From an uncultured Chryseobacterium sp. (GTDB lineage: Bacteria; Bacteroidota; Bacteroidia; Flavobacteriales; Weeksellaceae): 64,000 nucleotides of DNA. Under the pieces are notes generated by a model that was given only the letters and a program-made list of their open reading frames with translations, did not search any database and was not told where the DNA came from. The stretch covers positions 85,783 to 149,782 of the forward strand of contig CAJYGB010000035.1 of the NCBI GenBank assembly GCA_913774355.1, given 5' to 3'. Positions 1 through 9,151 of this stretch are shown one piece after another (within the stretch, counting starts at the first letter, position 1; each line of letters starts with the position of its first letter). The position numbers were made by a program, and so were the translations under genes.

Positions 1-163
1 TGCAGAAAACGGAAATAATGTAAATCATTTTTTCTTCTTCGCTTACTTCGTAGAAAATGATATAAGGAAATTTCTTTACAGGGAAAGCTCTTACAGATTT
101 AAATCTTTTCTGAAAATAAGAATTGATAATAATTCTTTTAATAGAAAAGTCCAACTCTTCTTT
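1..163 (-). pseudogene. RelE/ParE-type toxin fragment, 5' truncated and cut by the window edge
   Basis: On the minus strand the frame open from 163 to the edge reads EELDFSIKRI, then FQKRFKSVRAFPVKKFPYII and FYEVSEEEKMIYIISVF. This is the recognisable middle and C-terminal part of type II RelE/ParE-family toxins, which act as ribosome-dependent RNases or gyrase poisons. The usual first 30-40 residues are absent: the frame is closed by stops immediately upstream, and that DNA is used by the antitoxin remnant in another frame. The true C-terminus lies outside the window. I infer a deletion that joined a truncated antitoxin to a truncated toxin, leaving neither intact. The family assignment comes from residue pattern only. 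Confidence 0.6.
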
Positions 164-352
164 TTAGTGATTCCTTTCCATCTACATATTGAGATCTGTC
201 CTGTTTCAAGGCCGTTTCAATTGCTTCGATCATTTCATCCGTCAATTCAAAATCATCCTCTTGCTTTTCAAAACGGATCTTCATTTTTTCAAAAGATTTT
301 CCATAAAAATTTCTTCTTCTTTGTCTTTAAGATGTATTGTTATGGTACTCAT
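138..352 (-). pseudogene. Type II antitoxin remnant with a poly-A frameshift
   Basis: An ATG at 352 starts MSTITIHLKDKEEEIFMENL and runs LKK before a TGA at 283-281. In the -1 frame, starting at an overlapping ATG (284), the reading continues MKIRFEKQEDDFELTDEMIE to a TAA at 140-138. The two halves fit end to end as one antitoxin if the six-A run at 289-284 had seven As. The N-terminus (TITIH plus an acidic helix) resembles the small antitoxins that precede RelE/ParE toxins in Bacteroidota. The C-terminus seems to run into toxin DNA, so it is probably truncated as well. A programmed frameshift or a sequencing error in the homopolymer is the alternative. Confidence 0.55.
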
Positions 353-393
353 TTGTTTTATTTTTAATCAAAATTAATAAAAATCCGCACTAC

Positions 394-2034
394 TTATTTA
401 TTTGCTTTATAATAATTGATCAGTCCGTTGGTTGAAGTGTCATGAGAAGTAACTGTCTCACTGCTTTCAAGTTCCGGCAGGATTTTATTGGCTAAAACCT
501 TTCCTAATTCTACCCCGAACTGGTCGAAACTGAAAATGTTCCAGATTACCCCCTGCACGAAAATCTTATGCTCATACAATGCAATCAGCTGTCCTAATGA
601 AAAAGGAGTTAATTCATTGAATAAAAAGGAGTTGGTAGGCGTGTTTCCGTGGAAGACTTTATAATTAAGCAGGAATTCGATCTCCTCATCGGATTTTCCT
701 GAAGCTTTTAATTCTGCTTCCACTTCTTCCTCGGTTTTTCCAAAGGCAAGCGCTTCGGTTTGAGCAAAGAAATTAGCCAGCAATTTATCCTGATGATCGG
801 AAACTTTATTCGGGCTCTTGGCATAGGCAATAAAATCGGCAGGAATCAATTCTGTTCCCTGGTGGATCAGCTGATAGAACGCGTGCTGGCCGTTGGTACC
901 CGGTTCTCCCCAAATGATCGGTCCGGTTTCGTAATCTACAAATTCACCGTTGCGGTCTACACATTTACCGTTGCTTTCCATATCTCCTTGCTGGAAATAA
1001 GCCGGGAAACGGTCTAAATACTGAGAGTAGGGAAGAATAGCATGGGTAGTTGCTGCGTAAAAATTACGGTACCAGATTCCGATCAGTCCCATTAATACAG
1101 GAATATTCTCTGAAAAATCTGCCGTCTGGAAATGCTTATCGGTATCATAAGCCCCTCTTAACAGCTGCTCGAAATTTTCATAACCTACTGAAAGAACGAT
1201 GCTTAAACCGATCGCGCTCCACAATGAGTATCTTCCGCCAACCCAGTCCCAGAATTCAAAGATGTTTTTCTCTGCAATTCCGAAATCCTTCACCGCCTGT
1301 ACGTTTGTGGATAAAGCCACAAAATGTTTTGCCACATCTTCCTGAGTTCCGGCTTTTAAAAACCAGTCTCTTGCCGAATGGGCGTTGGTCATCGTTTCCT
1401 GAGTCGTAAAGGTTTTGGAAGCGATGATAAACAAAGTAGTTTCAGGATTTAAATTTTTTACGGTTTCCGCCATATGGTTTCCGTCCACATTGGAAACAAA
1501 ATGAACGTTTAATCTTGTTTTAAAATGTTTTAAAGCCGAAACAACCATCACCGGACCTAAGTCCGAACCTCCGATCCCGATGTTTACCACATCCGTAATT
1601 TCTTTTCCGCTGAAACCTTTATGGGATCCTGATATAATGCTTTCGGAAAAAGATTTCATGTGATCAAGAACTCTTTTGATCTGAGGTTTTATGTTTTCCC
1701 CATCTACCAGAATTTCCTTATCGGAAAAATCCCTCAATGCCGTATGAAGCACCGCTCTTCCTTCCGTTTCATTGATCTTGTCACCCGAAAACATTTTGGA
1801 AATAGCTTCCTTAAGCTCACATTCTTCCGCAAGGTTCAGCAGGAGGTTTTTTGTTTTTGAATCCATCAGGTTTTTAGAATAATCAAACAAAAAGTTGTTT
1901 CTTTTGATTGAAAATTCGTTAAAACGATTGGGGTTATATTCAAAAAGGCTTCTCAGATCGAAGTCGTTATTAGCAAACTGTTCATCAAGCGCTTTCCAGC
2001 TGTTCGTGTGCGTAGGGTTTATTTTCGATAGCAT
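394..2034 (-). CDS. pgi: Glucose-6-phosphate isomerase
   Basis: Cytoplasmic enzyme that interconverts glucose 6-phosphate and fructose 6-phosphate in glycolysis and gluconeogenesis. At 546 residues it matches the long bacterial Pgi form (about 550). Visible signatures are [10 protein letters not shown] at residues 151-160, the phosphate-binding [12 protein letters not shown], the PGI signature [14 protein letters not shown] with the catalytic Glu and neighbouring conserved His, the [12 protein letters not shown] stretch, and [18 protein letters not shown] with the conserved C-terminal Lys. The gene stands alone on the minus strand. A TAnnTTTG element lies about 80 bases upstream. No decay is visible, unlike the toxin-antitoxin remnant downstream. 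Confidence 0.97.
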   Translation of the reverse strand: MLSKINPTHTNSWKALDEQFANNDFDLRSLFEYNPNRFNEFSIKRNNFLFDYSKNLMDSKTKNLLLNLAEECELKEAISKMFSGDKINETEGRAVLHTALRDFSDKEILVDGENIKPQIKRVLDHMKSFSESIISGSHKGFSGKEITDVVNIGIGGSDLGPVMVVSALKHFKTRLNVHFVSNVDGNHMAETVKNLNPETTLFIIASKTFTTQETMTNAHSARDWFLKAGTQEDVAKHFVALSTNVQAVKDFGIAEKNIFEFWDWVGGRYSLWSAIGLSIVLSVGYENFEQLLRGAYDTDKHFQTADFSENIPVLMGLIGIWYRNFYAATTHAILPYSQYLDRFPAYFQQGDMESNGKCVDRNGEFVDYETGPIIWGEPGTNGQHAFYQLIHQGTELIPADFIAYAKSPNKVSDHQDKLLANFFAQTEALAFGKTEEEVEAELKASGKSDEEIEFLLNYKVFHGNTPTNSFLFNELTPFSLGQLIALYEHKIFVQGVIWNIFSFDQFGVELGKVLANKILPELESSETVTSHDTSTNGLINYYKANK

Positions 2035-2112
2035 ATCTTTAGAAATTAAGGTGTTAAGGCTTCAGGTTCAGAATTGTTGAATGTTGAATCCTTCCGCAAA
2101 ATTATTGATCTG

Positions 2113-2120
2113 CAAATTTA
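2113..2120 (-). promoter_or_regulatory. Probable pgi -7 promoter element
   Basis: The minus strand reads TAAATTTG, an exact match to the Bacteroidota -7 consensus TAnnTTTG, about 80 bases upstream of the pgi ATG. A TTTG lies upstream (plus-strand CAAA at 2134-2137) but at a short spacing of 13, so only the -7 element is convincing. Confidence 0.4.
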
Positions 2121-2159
2121 CGGAATTTTACGCCAAAGATGTTAATGGATGATTAAAAA

Positions 2160-3011
2160 TCAATTGGTGAGTTCCAACTCAATTCCGACATTTCCGATCC
2201 CTTTGCCTGGATTCTGTGACCCGTTTATGAATTGCCAATTCTCACCGGAAAAATTGCCAATGATTATATTTTTAGGGGATTCCGTAACTGAGCCGACCAG
2301 CGGATCGTGTGCTTTGATTTCTTTCTGCTCTCCATTTAAAGTCATTACTTTTTGATATGAATTTTCATGATTTAATATCCACTCAAATGCTACAATAATT
2401 CCTTCTTTAGGAAAAAGAAATGGCTTGGAAAAAATGTATTTTGTAAGTTTTTTCTTTTTGAAGCAGGTAACGATAACCGATTTGTACAGGTCACCCGGTA
2501 CACCGTTTTCATCATAGTATATATTGACTTTTATTGTCGCCGACTTTTTTGCGTTGAGCATTGAATAAAAACTCAGGGATTTGATAAATAATAGTTCAGC
2601 AGAAATGATATTTCTGAATTCTTTACCGACCATCCAGATGCTATTATTAACACCGAAGAAAGTGCCTTCTTTAGCTTTTTTTCCTATTGTAAATGTTTTT
2701 GATAACTTAGGCCGCATAATCTGAACTTCGTCAATTTCAAAATATTCCGGCTTTAGAAAGTAAGTATTCCGGTTTTTGTCAACCTTTAAGTTTTCATATC
2801 CATAAGATTGAATTTTTGATATTTCTTCTTCTCGTCCTAAAGTGGCTGTACCACTTTCTTCGGTATTTATATAATAGTTTTTGCCCTGTAAAATAAGTTT
2901 TGCATAAGGAACGGGCTTTTGGGTTTCCTCATCTAAAACTTTTATTTGAGTCTGTGAAAAGAATAAAGCAGATGCAGTCAGAAATGAAATAATCATTAAT
3001 GTTCTAATCAT
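2160..3011 (-). CDS. Secreted protein with an N-terminal carboxypeptidase-regulatory-like domain
   Basis: I choose the ATG at 3011 (283 residues) because it starts directly with a signal peptide, MIRTLMIISFLTASALFF, cleaved near FSQ. An upstream in-frame ATG would add 21 charged residues before it. After the signal, residues of about 22-75 (IKVLDEETQKPVPYAKL, then NTEESGTATL) resemble the beta-sandwich CarboxypepD_reg/CNA-B-like fold found at the N-terminus of many Bacteroidota secreted proteins. The rest is a beta-rich region I do not recognise. It is transcribed toward pgi and divergently from the GH125 gene. Function unknown. Confidence 0.75.
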   Translation of the reverse strand: MIRTLMIISFLTASALFFSQTQIKVLDEETQKPVPYAKLILQGKNYYINTEESGTATLGREEEISKIQSYGYENLKVDKNRNTYFLKPEYFEIDEVQIMRPKLSKTFTIGKKAKEGTFFGVNNSIWMVGKEFRNIISAELLFIKSLSFYSMLNAKKSATIKVNIYYDENGVPGDLYKSVIVTCFKKKKLTKYIFSKPFLFPKEGIIVAFEWILNHENSYQKVMTLNGEQKEIKAHDPLVGSVTESPKNIIIGNFSGENWQFINGSQNPGKGIGNVGIELELTN

Positions 3012-3142
3012 GTTATAGTTTTTTGTTAGATAACAGTTTTTTTTAAAATTTATTGAATAGCTTTTAGTTTTCAAAATGATTTAGCGGCAGAATGAACAGA
3101 TGTCCTTAAGAATTATTATTTTTAAAATTAAATTTTTCATCG

Positions 3143-4579
3143 ATGGCCAAATTTAACAGACGCGAATTTATTAAAAAATCATCATTAGGTCTAGGTTTTA
3201 TGAGCCTGCCGGTTCCCGTACAGTTTTTATGGGGAAATGATTACGTTTCAAAACGACCAAAGCTGAACGAAAGAAAATTCACTTCCGAGGCTGTTGAAAA
3301 AACAATCAGAACAGTGAAAAAATCCATTGCCGACGAAGAACTGGCGTGGATGTTTGAAAACTGCTTTCCCAATACACTTGATACCACGGTGAAATTTTAT
3401 GAGAAAAACGGGAAGTCTTTTACGTATGTCATCACGGGGGATATCGATGCGATGTGGCTCCGTGATTCCTCCGCGCAGGTATATCCGTACCTTGGATTGA
3501 CAAATGAGGACAAAAAGCTTAAAAATATGCTGAAAGGAGTCATCAATAAACAGGTGGAATGTGTTCTCTTGGATCCGTATGCCAACGCATTTTTTGATGA
3601 TGCTTCAAAAATCAGTGAATGGAAAAATGACCTCACGGAGATGAAACCCGGAATTCATGAGCGGAAATGGGAGGTAGATTCTTTGTGCTATGTGATGCGT
3701 TTATCTTACAATTATTGGAAGACAACGGATGATGCTTCTATTTTTGATGCAGACTGGAAACAGGCCATGCTCCTGATCCTTCAGACTTTCAGGGAACAGC
3801 AGCGGAAGGATTCAAAAGGACCGTATAAATTTCAGCGTTCTAACGGCAACCCGCTGGATACCCAGTTTGCGAGCGGTTATGGTAATCCGACCAAGAAAAT
3901 CGGGCTGATTCATTCGATGTTCAGGCCTTCTGACGATGCCACTTTTTATCCCTTTTTGATCTCTTCCAATATGTTTGCAGTCGTTTCTCTGCAGGAAACG
4001 GCTGAGATCTTTTCAGAAGTTCTCCATAATGAAAATACGGCTGCCCAATTTAGAAGTTTGGCGCAGGAAGTAGATGCAGCCATTCAGAAATATGCTGTCT
4101 TTAACCATCCGGAAGCCGGTAAAATTTATGCTTTGGAGATCGACGGCTTTGGAAACGGATTGTTTATGGATGATGCCAACGTCCCTAATTTATTATCCAT
4201 CCCATATTTGGGATACCGGTCAAAAGAAGATGTAATTTATCAAAATACCCGGAAGTTTTCTTTAAGCAAAGCCAATCCCTGGTACAGCGAAGGGAAATTT
4301 GCCAAAGGAATCGGCGGCCCGCATATCGGGGAACATAAAATCTGGCCGCTGGGCCTGATTATGCAGGCTTTAACCACCGATGATGATCGTGAAATCGTTT
4401 CGTGTTTAAAAATGCTGAAGGCCACCCACGCAGGAACAGGCTTTATTCATGAATCTTTTGACGTAGACAATCCCAAAGATTTTACACGGTCCTGGTTTGC
4501 CTGGGCGAATACGCTTTTTGGCGAACTGATGCTCCATCTTCATCAGACAAAACCGGAAATTTTAAACCAGAGATTCTAA
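3143..4579 (+). CDS. GH125 exo-alpha-1,6-mannosidase-like protein (DUF1237 family)
   Basis: A 478-residue protein with a Tat-type N-terminus: NRREFIKKSS followed by a hydrophobic stretch, suggesting folded export. The body matches glycoside hydrolase family 125, metal-independent exo-alpha-1,6-mannosidases that trim N-glycan or mannan side chains. The family block DIDAMWLRDSSAQV is at about residues 98-111, followed by the conserved LLDPYANAFF, ERKWEVDSLCYVMRLSYNYW, FRPSDDATFYPFLISSNMF and GIGGPHIGEHKIWPLGLIMQ blocks. Length fits the family. It is monocistronic, with a hairpin right after the stop. No neighbouring SusC/D pair or other glycanase is present, so the substrate context is missing here. 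Confidence 0.9.
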   Translation: MAKFNRREFIKKSSLGLGFMSLPVPVQFLWGNDYVSKRPKLNERKFTSEAVEKTIRTVKKSIADEELAWMFENCFPNTLDTTVKFYEKNGKSFTYVITGDIDAMWLRDSSAQVYPYLGLTNEDKKLKNMLKGVINKQVECVLLDPYANAFFDDASKISEWKNDLTEMKPGIHERKWEVDSLCYVMRLSYNYWKTTDDASIFDADWKQAMLLILQTFREQQRKDSKGPYKFQRSNGNPLDTQFASGYGNPTKKIGLIHSMFRPSDDATFYPFLISSNMFAVVSLQETAEIFSEVLHNENTAAQFRSLAQEVDAAIQKYAVFNHPEAGKIYALEIDGFGNGLFMDDANVPNLLSIPYLGYRSKEDVIYQNTRKFSLSKANPWYSEGKFAKGIGGPHIGEHKIWPLGLIMQALTTDDDREIVSCLKMLKATHAGTGFIHESFDVDNPKDFTRSWFAWANTLFGELMLHLHQTKPEILNQRF

Positions 4580-4586
4580 TTGTAGA

Positions 4587-4608
4587 AACCTCCGGTCTGC
4601 CGGAGGTT
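4587..4608. terminator. Hairpin between convergent genes
   Basis: A perfect 9-bp stem, AACCTCCGG with CCGGAGGTT, closes a 4-base loop just after the GH125 stop codon. The downstream tract is only weakly T-rich. It probably ends GH125 transcription and may also serve the convergent DUF4349 gene. Confidence 0.6.
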
Positions 4609-4747
4609 CTCTTGTAAAACTTAAAATAAGCAGCTGACAGCAATTAGATTTTTGCTATTGGCTTTACATTCAGAATTTTAAAATTTAAAAACGTATTATT
4701 AAATTGTTTCAAGTACTTATATATAAATAACCGAAGGTTAGGATTGC

Positions 4748-5653
4748 CTATATTTCTGTAGCTTGCTGCTGCTTTTTAGCGGGTTTTCTTCTCCTTACAA
4801 AATAGATAATAACGGTTCCGGTCACAATAAACGGCCAGATAGCAACCATTCCTACGATGATTTTCTGAATTAAATAAAAACCTTCTACAAAAGCTGATTT
4901 CAGGCTGTAAAGAAAATCAAATGTATATTTATCGTCGATGCTTTCGGTATTGGTAACGGCTATGGTGGCGATTCTTACTTTAGGCTCTTTAATGTAAATG
5001 TCGACCGTGCTGTATTTCAGCTGGTCCGTTACATCCATATTGGCCATCTGCTGGAGATTGTCTTCCGCCATATTCCGGTCGCTCATATTCACTTTATCTT
5101 TATTGGTCTTCAGCTTATCAATATTTTCACTGGTCTTTTTGATCCTCTTTCCTTCCATTTCAGCGTATTTTATTCCTGATGTGACATCTTCCGCGTTGAT
5201 GGTTCTGGAATTGAGGAAGAGTTTTTTATTGTTCACCAAAGTCAGCAATTCGCCGAGCCTGGCTGTAGGAACTCTTACCTGCATGGTGTTTTCCGACTGG
5301 TATTTTTTAACGAGTACGGCTTCTTCATCCGAAGTATTGTAGGTGTTTTCGGAAACAATATTGCTCTTCAAGTCGCTGTGTGTAACAAAACCTCCAAGCT
5401 CCTGAACCGATTTTTCAATAGAAATTGTAGCGTCGTATACATCCTTCACTTCCATATTGATATCTGCTGTTTTAATGAATTGCTTGTCTTTTACTTTCAT
5501 GGTCGCAACCGAAGAAATGCTGTCTGAAACAGCCATTGCGGAATCTTTAGAGGCGGCCGCTTCGTAATCTGCCGTAGTTTCCCCTTTTTTACATGAACAG
5601 ATTCCCAATAAAAGGGCTCCTGCCAGTGATAATCTGATGTACGTCGTTTTCAT
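4748..5653 (-). CDS. DUF4349-domain lipoprotein
   Basis: 301 residues. The N-terminal signal ends in a lipobox-like ICSC (modified Cys about residue 21), so a membrane-anchored lipoprotein is likely. The middle (FIKTADINMEVKDVYDATIS to YIKEPKV) is the DUF4349 pattern, including paired long helices (EGKRIKKTSENIDKLKTN) that probably form a coiled coil. A single transmembrane segment near the C-terminus (GMVAIWPFIVTGTVIIYF) is followed by a basic RRRKPAKK tail. The family is conserved but its molecular role is unknown. It is divergent from the acyl-CoA dehydrogenase, with a 205-base spacer. Confidence 0.88.
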   Translation of the reverse strand: MKTTYIRLSLAGALLLGICSCKKGETTADYEAAASKDSAMAVSDSISSVATMKVKDKQFIKTADINMEVKDVYDATISIEKSVQELGGFVTHSDLKSNIVSENTYNTSDEEAVLVKKYQSENTMQVRVPTARLGELLTLVNNKKLFLNSRTINAEDVTSGIKYAEMEGKRIKKTSENIDKLKTNKDKVNMSDRNMAEDNLQQMANMDVTDQLKYSTVDIYIKEPKVRIATIAVTNTESIDDKYTFDFLYSLKSAFVEGFYLIQKIIVGMVAIWPFIVTGTVIIYFVRRRKPAKKQQQATEI

Positions 5654-5858
5654 AAGTTGATTTTTTTATGTTTTGCTTACTCCAAAGTTCATACGGAATC
5701 ATTTGTAACGTTTGAAAATTTCAGGTAAAAATTCTGTAAAGAAATATTCTGATTTAAAATTTTGACAATCAGTTTTTTGTAAAATAATGCTAGTCACAAA
5801 GCCTTGCTTTCGGAGTAATTTTTGCTTATCTTTTACAAAATCAAACACAATCATTGTT

Positions 5859-7217
5859 ATGTCTAACACCTTTTCTAAAATCAGAAACGCCATAGAATTA
5901 TTCAGATCCATTGATTTTGATCAGTTAAGTGCGATCTCCCAAAAAGTAAATCTTCCGAAGCTGATGGAAAATTTCTCAAAACTGGACGATAAGCAGCTCA
6001 ACGGAATGATGAAAATGCTGGATCCGAACCGGAAAAAGAAAGAACTTCCGCCGATTGATGGTGATTTTTATGATGTTTCTCACACGCTGAGTCCAGAACA
6101 TCGTGAAGTGCAGCTGAAAGTCAGGGATTTCATGGAAAAAGAAGTCAAGCCTTTGGTGAACCATTACTGGTTGAGAGATGAATTTCCCCACGAACTGATT
6201 CCGAAATTTCAGAAACTTAATATCTGTGGAGTTACTTATGAAGGCTACGGCTGTCCGGGAATGCCTTTCCTGATGGAAGGTGTTATCGCAATGGAAATGG
6301 CGCGGATTGATGCCTCTATAGCGACATTCTTCGGTGTGCAGTCCGGTTTGTCTATGGGTTCCATCTATATCTGCGGTTCGGAAGAGCAGAAACAAAAATG
6401 GCTTCCTCAGATGCAGAAGTTTGAGAAAATCGGAGCTTTCGGATTAACGGAACCGGAAGTTGGCTCCGGAGCAGCGGGCGGATTGACGGTAACCTGCAAA
6501 AAAACACCGGATGGATGGATCCTTAACGGACAGAAAAAATGGATCGGAAATGCCACGTTTGCCGATGTTATTATTATCTGGGCAAGAGATCTTGATGATG
6601 GAGAAGTGAAAGGGTTTATCGTGGAAAAAGACAATCCCGGATATTCCGTAGAAAAAATAAAAGGGAAAATGGCCTTACGAATTGTTCAGAACGGACTTAT
6701 TACCCTGAAAGATTGTATCGTAACCGAAGAAAACAGGTTACAGAATGCCAATTCCTTTAAAGATACCGCAAAGGTTCTCCAAATGACCCGGGCCGGTGTA
6801 GCATGGATGGCGACAGGCTGTGCAAGAGGTGCTTACGAAAGTGCTTTGGACTATACCAGAAAGCGGGAACAGTTCGGAAAACCCATTGCTTCTTTCCAGA
6901 TGATCCAGGGCCATCTGGTAGAAATGCTGTCGAATCTTACCGCGATGCAGACCATGGTGTTCAGGCTTTCGGAAATGCAGGATGAAGGGATTTTAAAAGA
7001 TGAACATGCATCGTTGGCCAAAGTTTTCTGTACCATGAGAACCCGGGACGTTGTCTCAAGGGCAAGAGAAGTGATGGGCGGAAACGGAATCCTTCTGGAA
7101 TATGACGTTGCCAGATTTGTGGCCGATGCCGAAGCAATTTACTCATACGAAGGAACGAAGGAGATTAATTCTTTGATTGTAGGAAGGTCGATTACCGGGT
7201 TCAGTGCGTTTGTGTGA
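5859..7217 (+). CDS. Acyl-CoA dehydrogenase (glutaryl-CoA dehydrogenase-like)
   Basis: A flavoprotein that introduces an alpha,beta double bond into an acyl-CoA. I prefer the ATG at 5859 (MSNTFSKIRN, 452 residues); the frame is open 72 bases further upstream, but that stretch does not look coding. FAD/substrate blocks are clear: FGLTEPEVGSGAAGG, ILNGQKKWIGNA, the mid-domain beta-strands, RKREQFGKPIASFQMIQGHL, and the C-terminal YSYEGTKEINSLIVGRSITG with the catalytic-base Glu in YEGT. The overall pattern is closest to the glutaryl-CoA dehydrogenase and plant ACX4 branch. The N-terminal extension of about 65 residues precedes the canonical alpha domain. Exact acyl substrate not decidable here. 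Confidence 0.9.
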   Translation: MSNTFSKIRNAIELFRSIDFDQLSAISQKVNLPKLMENFSKLDDKQLNGMMKMLDPNRKKKELPPIDGDFYDVSHTLSPEHREVQLKVRDFMEKEVKPLVNHYWLRDEFPHELIPKFQKLNICGVTYEGYGCPGMPFLMEGVIAMEMARIDASIATFFGVQSGLSMGSIYICGSEEQKQKWLPQMQKFEKIGAFGLTEPEVGSGAAGGLTVTCKKTPDGWILNGQKKWIGNATFADVIIIWARDLDDGEVKGFIVEKDNPGYSVEKIKGKMALRIVQNGLITLKDCIVTEENRLQNANSFKDTAKVLQMTRAGVAWMATGCARGAYESALDYTRKREQFGKPIASFQMIQGHLVEMLSNLTAMQTMVFRLSEMQDEGILKDEHASLAKVFCTMRTRDVVSRAREVMGGNGILLEYDVARFVADAEAIYSYEGTKEINSLIVGRSITGFSAFV

Positions 7218-7280
7218 GGTGAATGATCAATAGTGAATTCACTTTTTATACTTGTTCGGCAGCAATTAAAACTAAATATT

Positions 7281-7531
7281 ATGTTGAAAAATCTTAAGAA
7301 ATTGAATCGTATCGATCTAAATGAAATTAAATGAGGCGGAGTGAAATAGGTCTGTGATAGCGGTCCAGAAGGTTGTTCTGTAAAATTCCTGCAGGCGATC
7401 CTTGTCCGGGAGGGCTCAGCGGACCTGGGAACCCGGGAGAGCCGGTAGGATATTGTCCAGGCAGTCAGACGTATATTCATTGTGACGAGGTTTGTCCGAA
7501 CGGATTGCAGCCACTGTGTGCATTACAAAAT
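7281..7531 (+). pseudogene. Decayed GG-leader (bacteriocin-type) peptide gene
   Basis: An ATG at 7281 starts MLKNLKKLNRIDLNEIK, a typical Chryseobacterium double-glycine leader (amphipathic helix ending in LxEIxGG). A TGA (7332-7334) sits exactly before codons for Gly-Gly, and a TAG follows three codons later (7344-7346). Then the coding frame shifts: from about 7379 another frame reads CKIPAGDPCPGGLSGPGNPG and a Cys-rich tail (YCPGSQ, CDEVCPNGLQPLC). A strong terminator at 7533 closes the unit. Leader, cysteine-rich core and terminator are all recognisable, so I read it as a pseudogene with two stops and one frameshift. No maturation or export gene is adjacent. Confidence 0.6.
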
Positions 7532-7532
7532 C

Positions 7533-7564
7533 GAAGCCTTCAAATCCAATTGAAGGCTTCTTTA
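7533..7564 (+). terminator. Terminator of the GG-leader peptide unit
   Basis: A perfect 11-bp stem (GAAGCCTTCAA with TTGAAGGCTTC) with a 6-base loop, followed by TTTATTT. It lies immediately after the cysteine-rich core of the decayed peptide gene. The rest of the gap, 7613-7818, shows nothing I can name. Confidence 0.8.
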
Positions 7565-7818
7565 TTTGACGTGAATTCGGCCGTATTAAATTTATTTTCC
7601 ATCACTTATTAAATAAAGGTATTGGAATTCAAATAGCGTTTCTATTATTATATAACAAGTCATTAAATTGATACCTTTGATTGTAACGTTGACAATAGAA
7701 ACTTCCAGCATCATGTTTCTATCTTCTAGCCTTTCACTTCGGGTTTCGCGTTATTTAAATATTCTCAATTATTAAAAGTTGACCAGCAAAGCGAATTGAA
7801 CATTGACCATTCACTTCT

Positions 7819-8931
7819 CTAATCCATTTCCTTCAGAGTAATATTTTTCGAAATCTTGTAGCTTTTCTTCTTCCTGTCAGGGTGTTCTTCCTCACCTAGC
7901 AGTTTTCCCCACGGCTGTAATCCTTCCACTCTCTCGAAAATAATTTTAATAATGGCAATTGCCGGAATGCACAGGAACATACCGGCAATTCCCCAAAGAT
8001 GTTCGCCGATAATGATACCGAGAAAGGAAAACAGGGCATTTATCTTTACTTTGGAACCTACGACAAAAGGCAGGACAATATTTCCATCAATAATATGTAC
8101 AACGATATATCCTAAAGCCACATAGATGCAAGTGGATGGGGTGGCTGTAGCAAACGCGATAAAGCAGGAAATCAAAAGGCTGATGCAGATTCCCAGGTAA
8201 GGAATTACATTAAGCAAGCCTGTTAAGACACCGAGCAGGATGGCATATTTTACCCCTAAAACAGTCAATAGAATAGAGGTGAGCGTAGAAACGATCAGTA
8301 TCTGAAGACAAAGACCGGTGATGTATTTTTTGGTCATGATCCGTACTTCACGAACAATTTCAAGAACCCGGGCTTTGTGTTTTTCATTAAAAACGGTGAT
8401 GATAAAATTGTTCAGGACTCTGCGGTAATTCAGAATAAAAATAAAGAACAGGATAAAAAAGACCACGAAGCCCAGCCCGGAAGAAAATATTCCGAAGGTA
8501 AAACCTAAGATGACCCCGGTGGAAGAGAGGAGTTTGTTGAGTCCCTGATCGATATACGTCAGCTGCTGGTCAATCTTCACATGAAATGTTTTGGACACCC
8601 AGTGCTGCAGATCTGTTGCCACGGTGGTAAACTGGTTTTTCAGATGTGGAATATCTTTGCTGAAATCCGAAAGCTGTGAGCCAAAGAAATAAATCAATCC
8701 CATTAAAACAATAAGCATAAGCATTAAAGATGCGATTGTTGATAAACTCCTTTTAAACCGAAGTCTTCTTTCCAGGAAGTTGGCAATCGGAAGGAAAAGC
8801 ATTGCCATCAGAAAGGCCAGGAAAAACGGAGCCAGAATACTTTCTCCTAAGGCCAGAAGATAGCCTAAGCCGATGATGCAGATAATAACAAGGGTGAGTT
8901 TTACAAGAAAAGGAAGCCGTAATATATTCAT
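7819..8931 (-). CDS. AI-2E family transporter (PerM/TqsA-like membrane protein)
   Basis: 370 residues of an inner-membrane protein of the AI-2E transporter family (Pfam AI-2E_transport), whose members export small solutes or signals or work as sodium/proton antiporters. An N-terminal pair of hydrophobic helices (residues about 10-60), a central soluble helical segment (about 85-135), and 5-6 further helices with the family-typical GVLTGLLNVIPYLG and DGNIVLPFVVGSKVKINAL blocks are visible. The C-terminus is charged and cytoplasmic (EEEHPDRKKKSYK). Monocistronic, minus strand. Substrate unknown; the family name should not be read as evidence for quorum sensing. Confidence 0.88.
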   Translation of the reverse strand: MNILRLPFLVKLTLVIICIIGLGYLLALGESILAPFFLAFLMAMLFLPIANFLERRLRFKRSLSTIASLMLMLIVLMGLIYFFGSQLSDFSKDIPHLKNQFTTVATDLQHWVSKTFHVKIDQQLTYIDQGLNKLLSSTGVILGFTFGIFSSGLGFVVFFILFFIFILNYRRVLNNFIITVFNEKHKARVLEIVREVRIMTKKYITGLCLQILIVSTLTSILLTVLGVKYAILLGVLTGLLNVIPYLGICISLLISCFIAFATATPSTCIYVALGYIVVHIIDGNIVLPFVVGSKVKINALFSFLGIIIGEHLWGIAGMFLCIPAIAIIKIIFERVEGLQPWGKLLGEEEHPDRKKKSYKISKNITLKEMD

Positions 8932-9093
8932 GATTTTAATCTGTTTTGTAAAAATAATAAAACCCTTTGAATGATAAGGGCTTCTGTAAGTTTGACCTGA
9001 ATTCTTTTGATGGCATTAGAAAATTCTGTGCCACAGCGAATACCACAAAAAAATATTTTTGATAACTAATAATATATAACATGGGATATAAAT

Positions 9094-9129
9094 AAAGACA
9101 CGTCCCAAAAAATTATGAGACGTGTCTTT
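9094..9129 (-). terminator. lon terminator
   Basis: An 11-bp inverted repeat, AAAGACACGTC with GACGTGTCTTT, lies just past the lon stop codon. The A/T flanks would give a U tract on either strand, so it may be bidirectional. It is one of the cleanest terminators in the window. Confidence 0.8.
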
Positions 9130-9151
9130 GTATTTATTAGATGGTACAAAA

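Noticed and set aside
281-290. Programmed -1 frameshift in the antitoxin
   Set aside because: There is a six-A run but no downstream pseudoknot or stem, and the toxin is truncated as well, so decay is the better reading.
5787-5858. Upstream extension of the acyl-CoA dehydrogenase (24 residues)
   Set aside because: The extension is Cys/Phe-rich and unlike the family; the ATG at 5859 gives a normal N-terminus.
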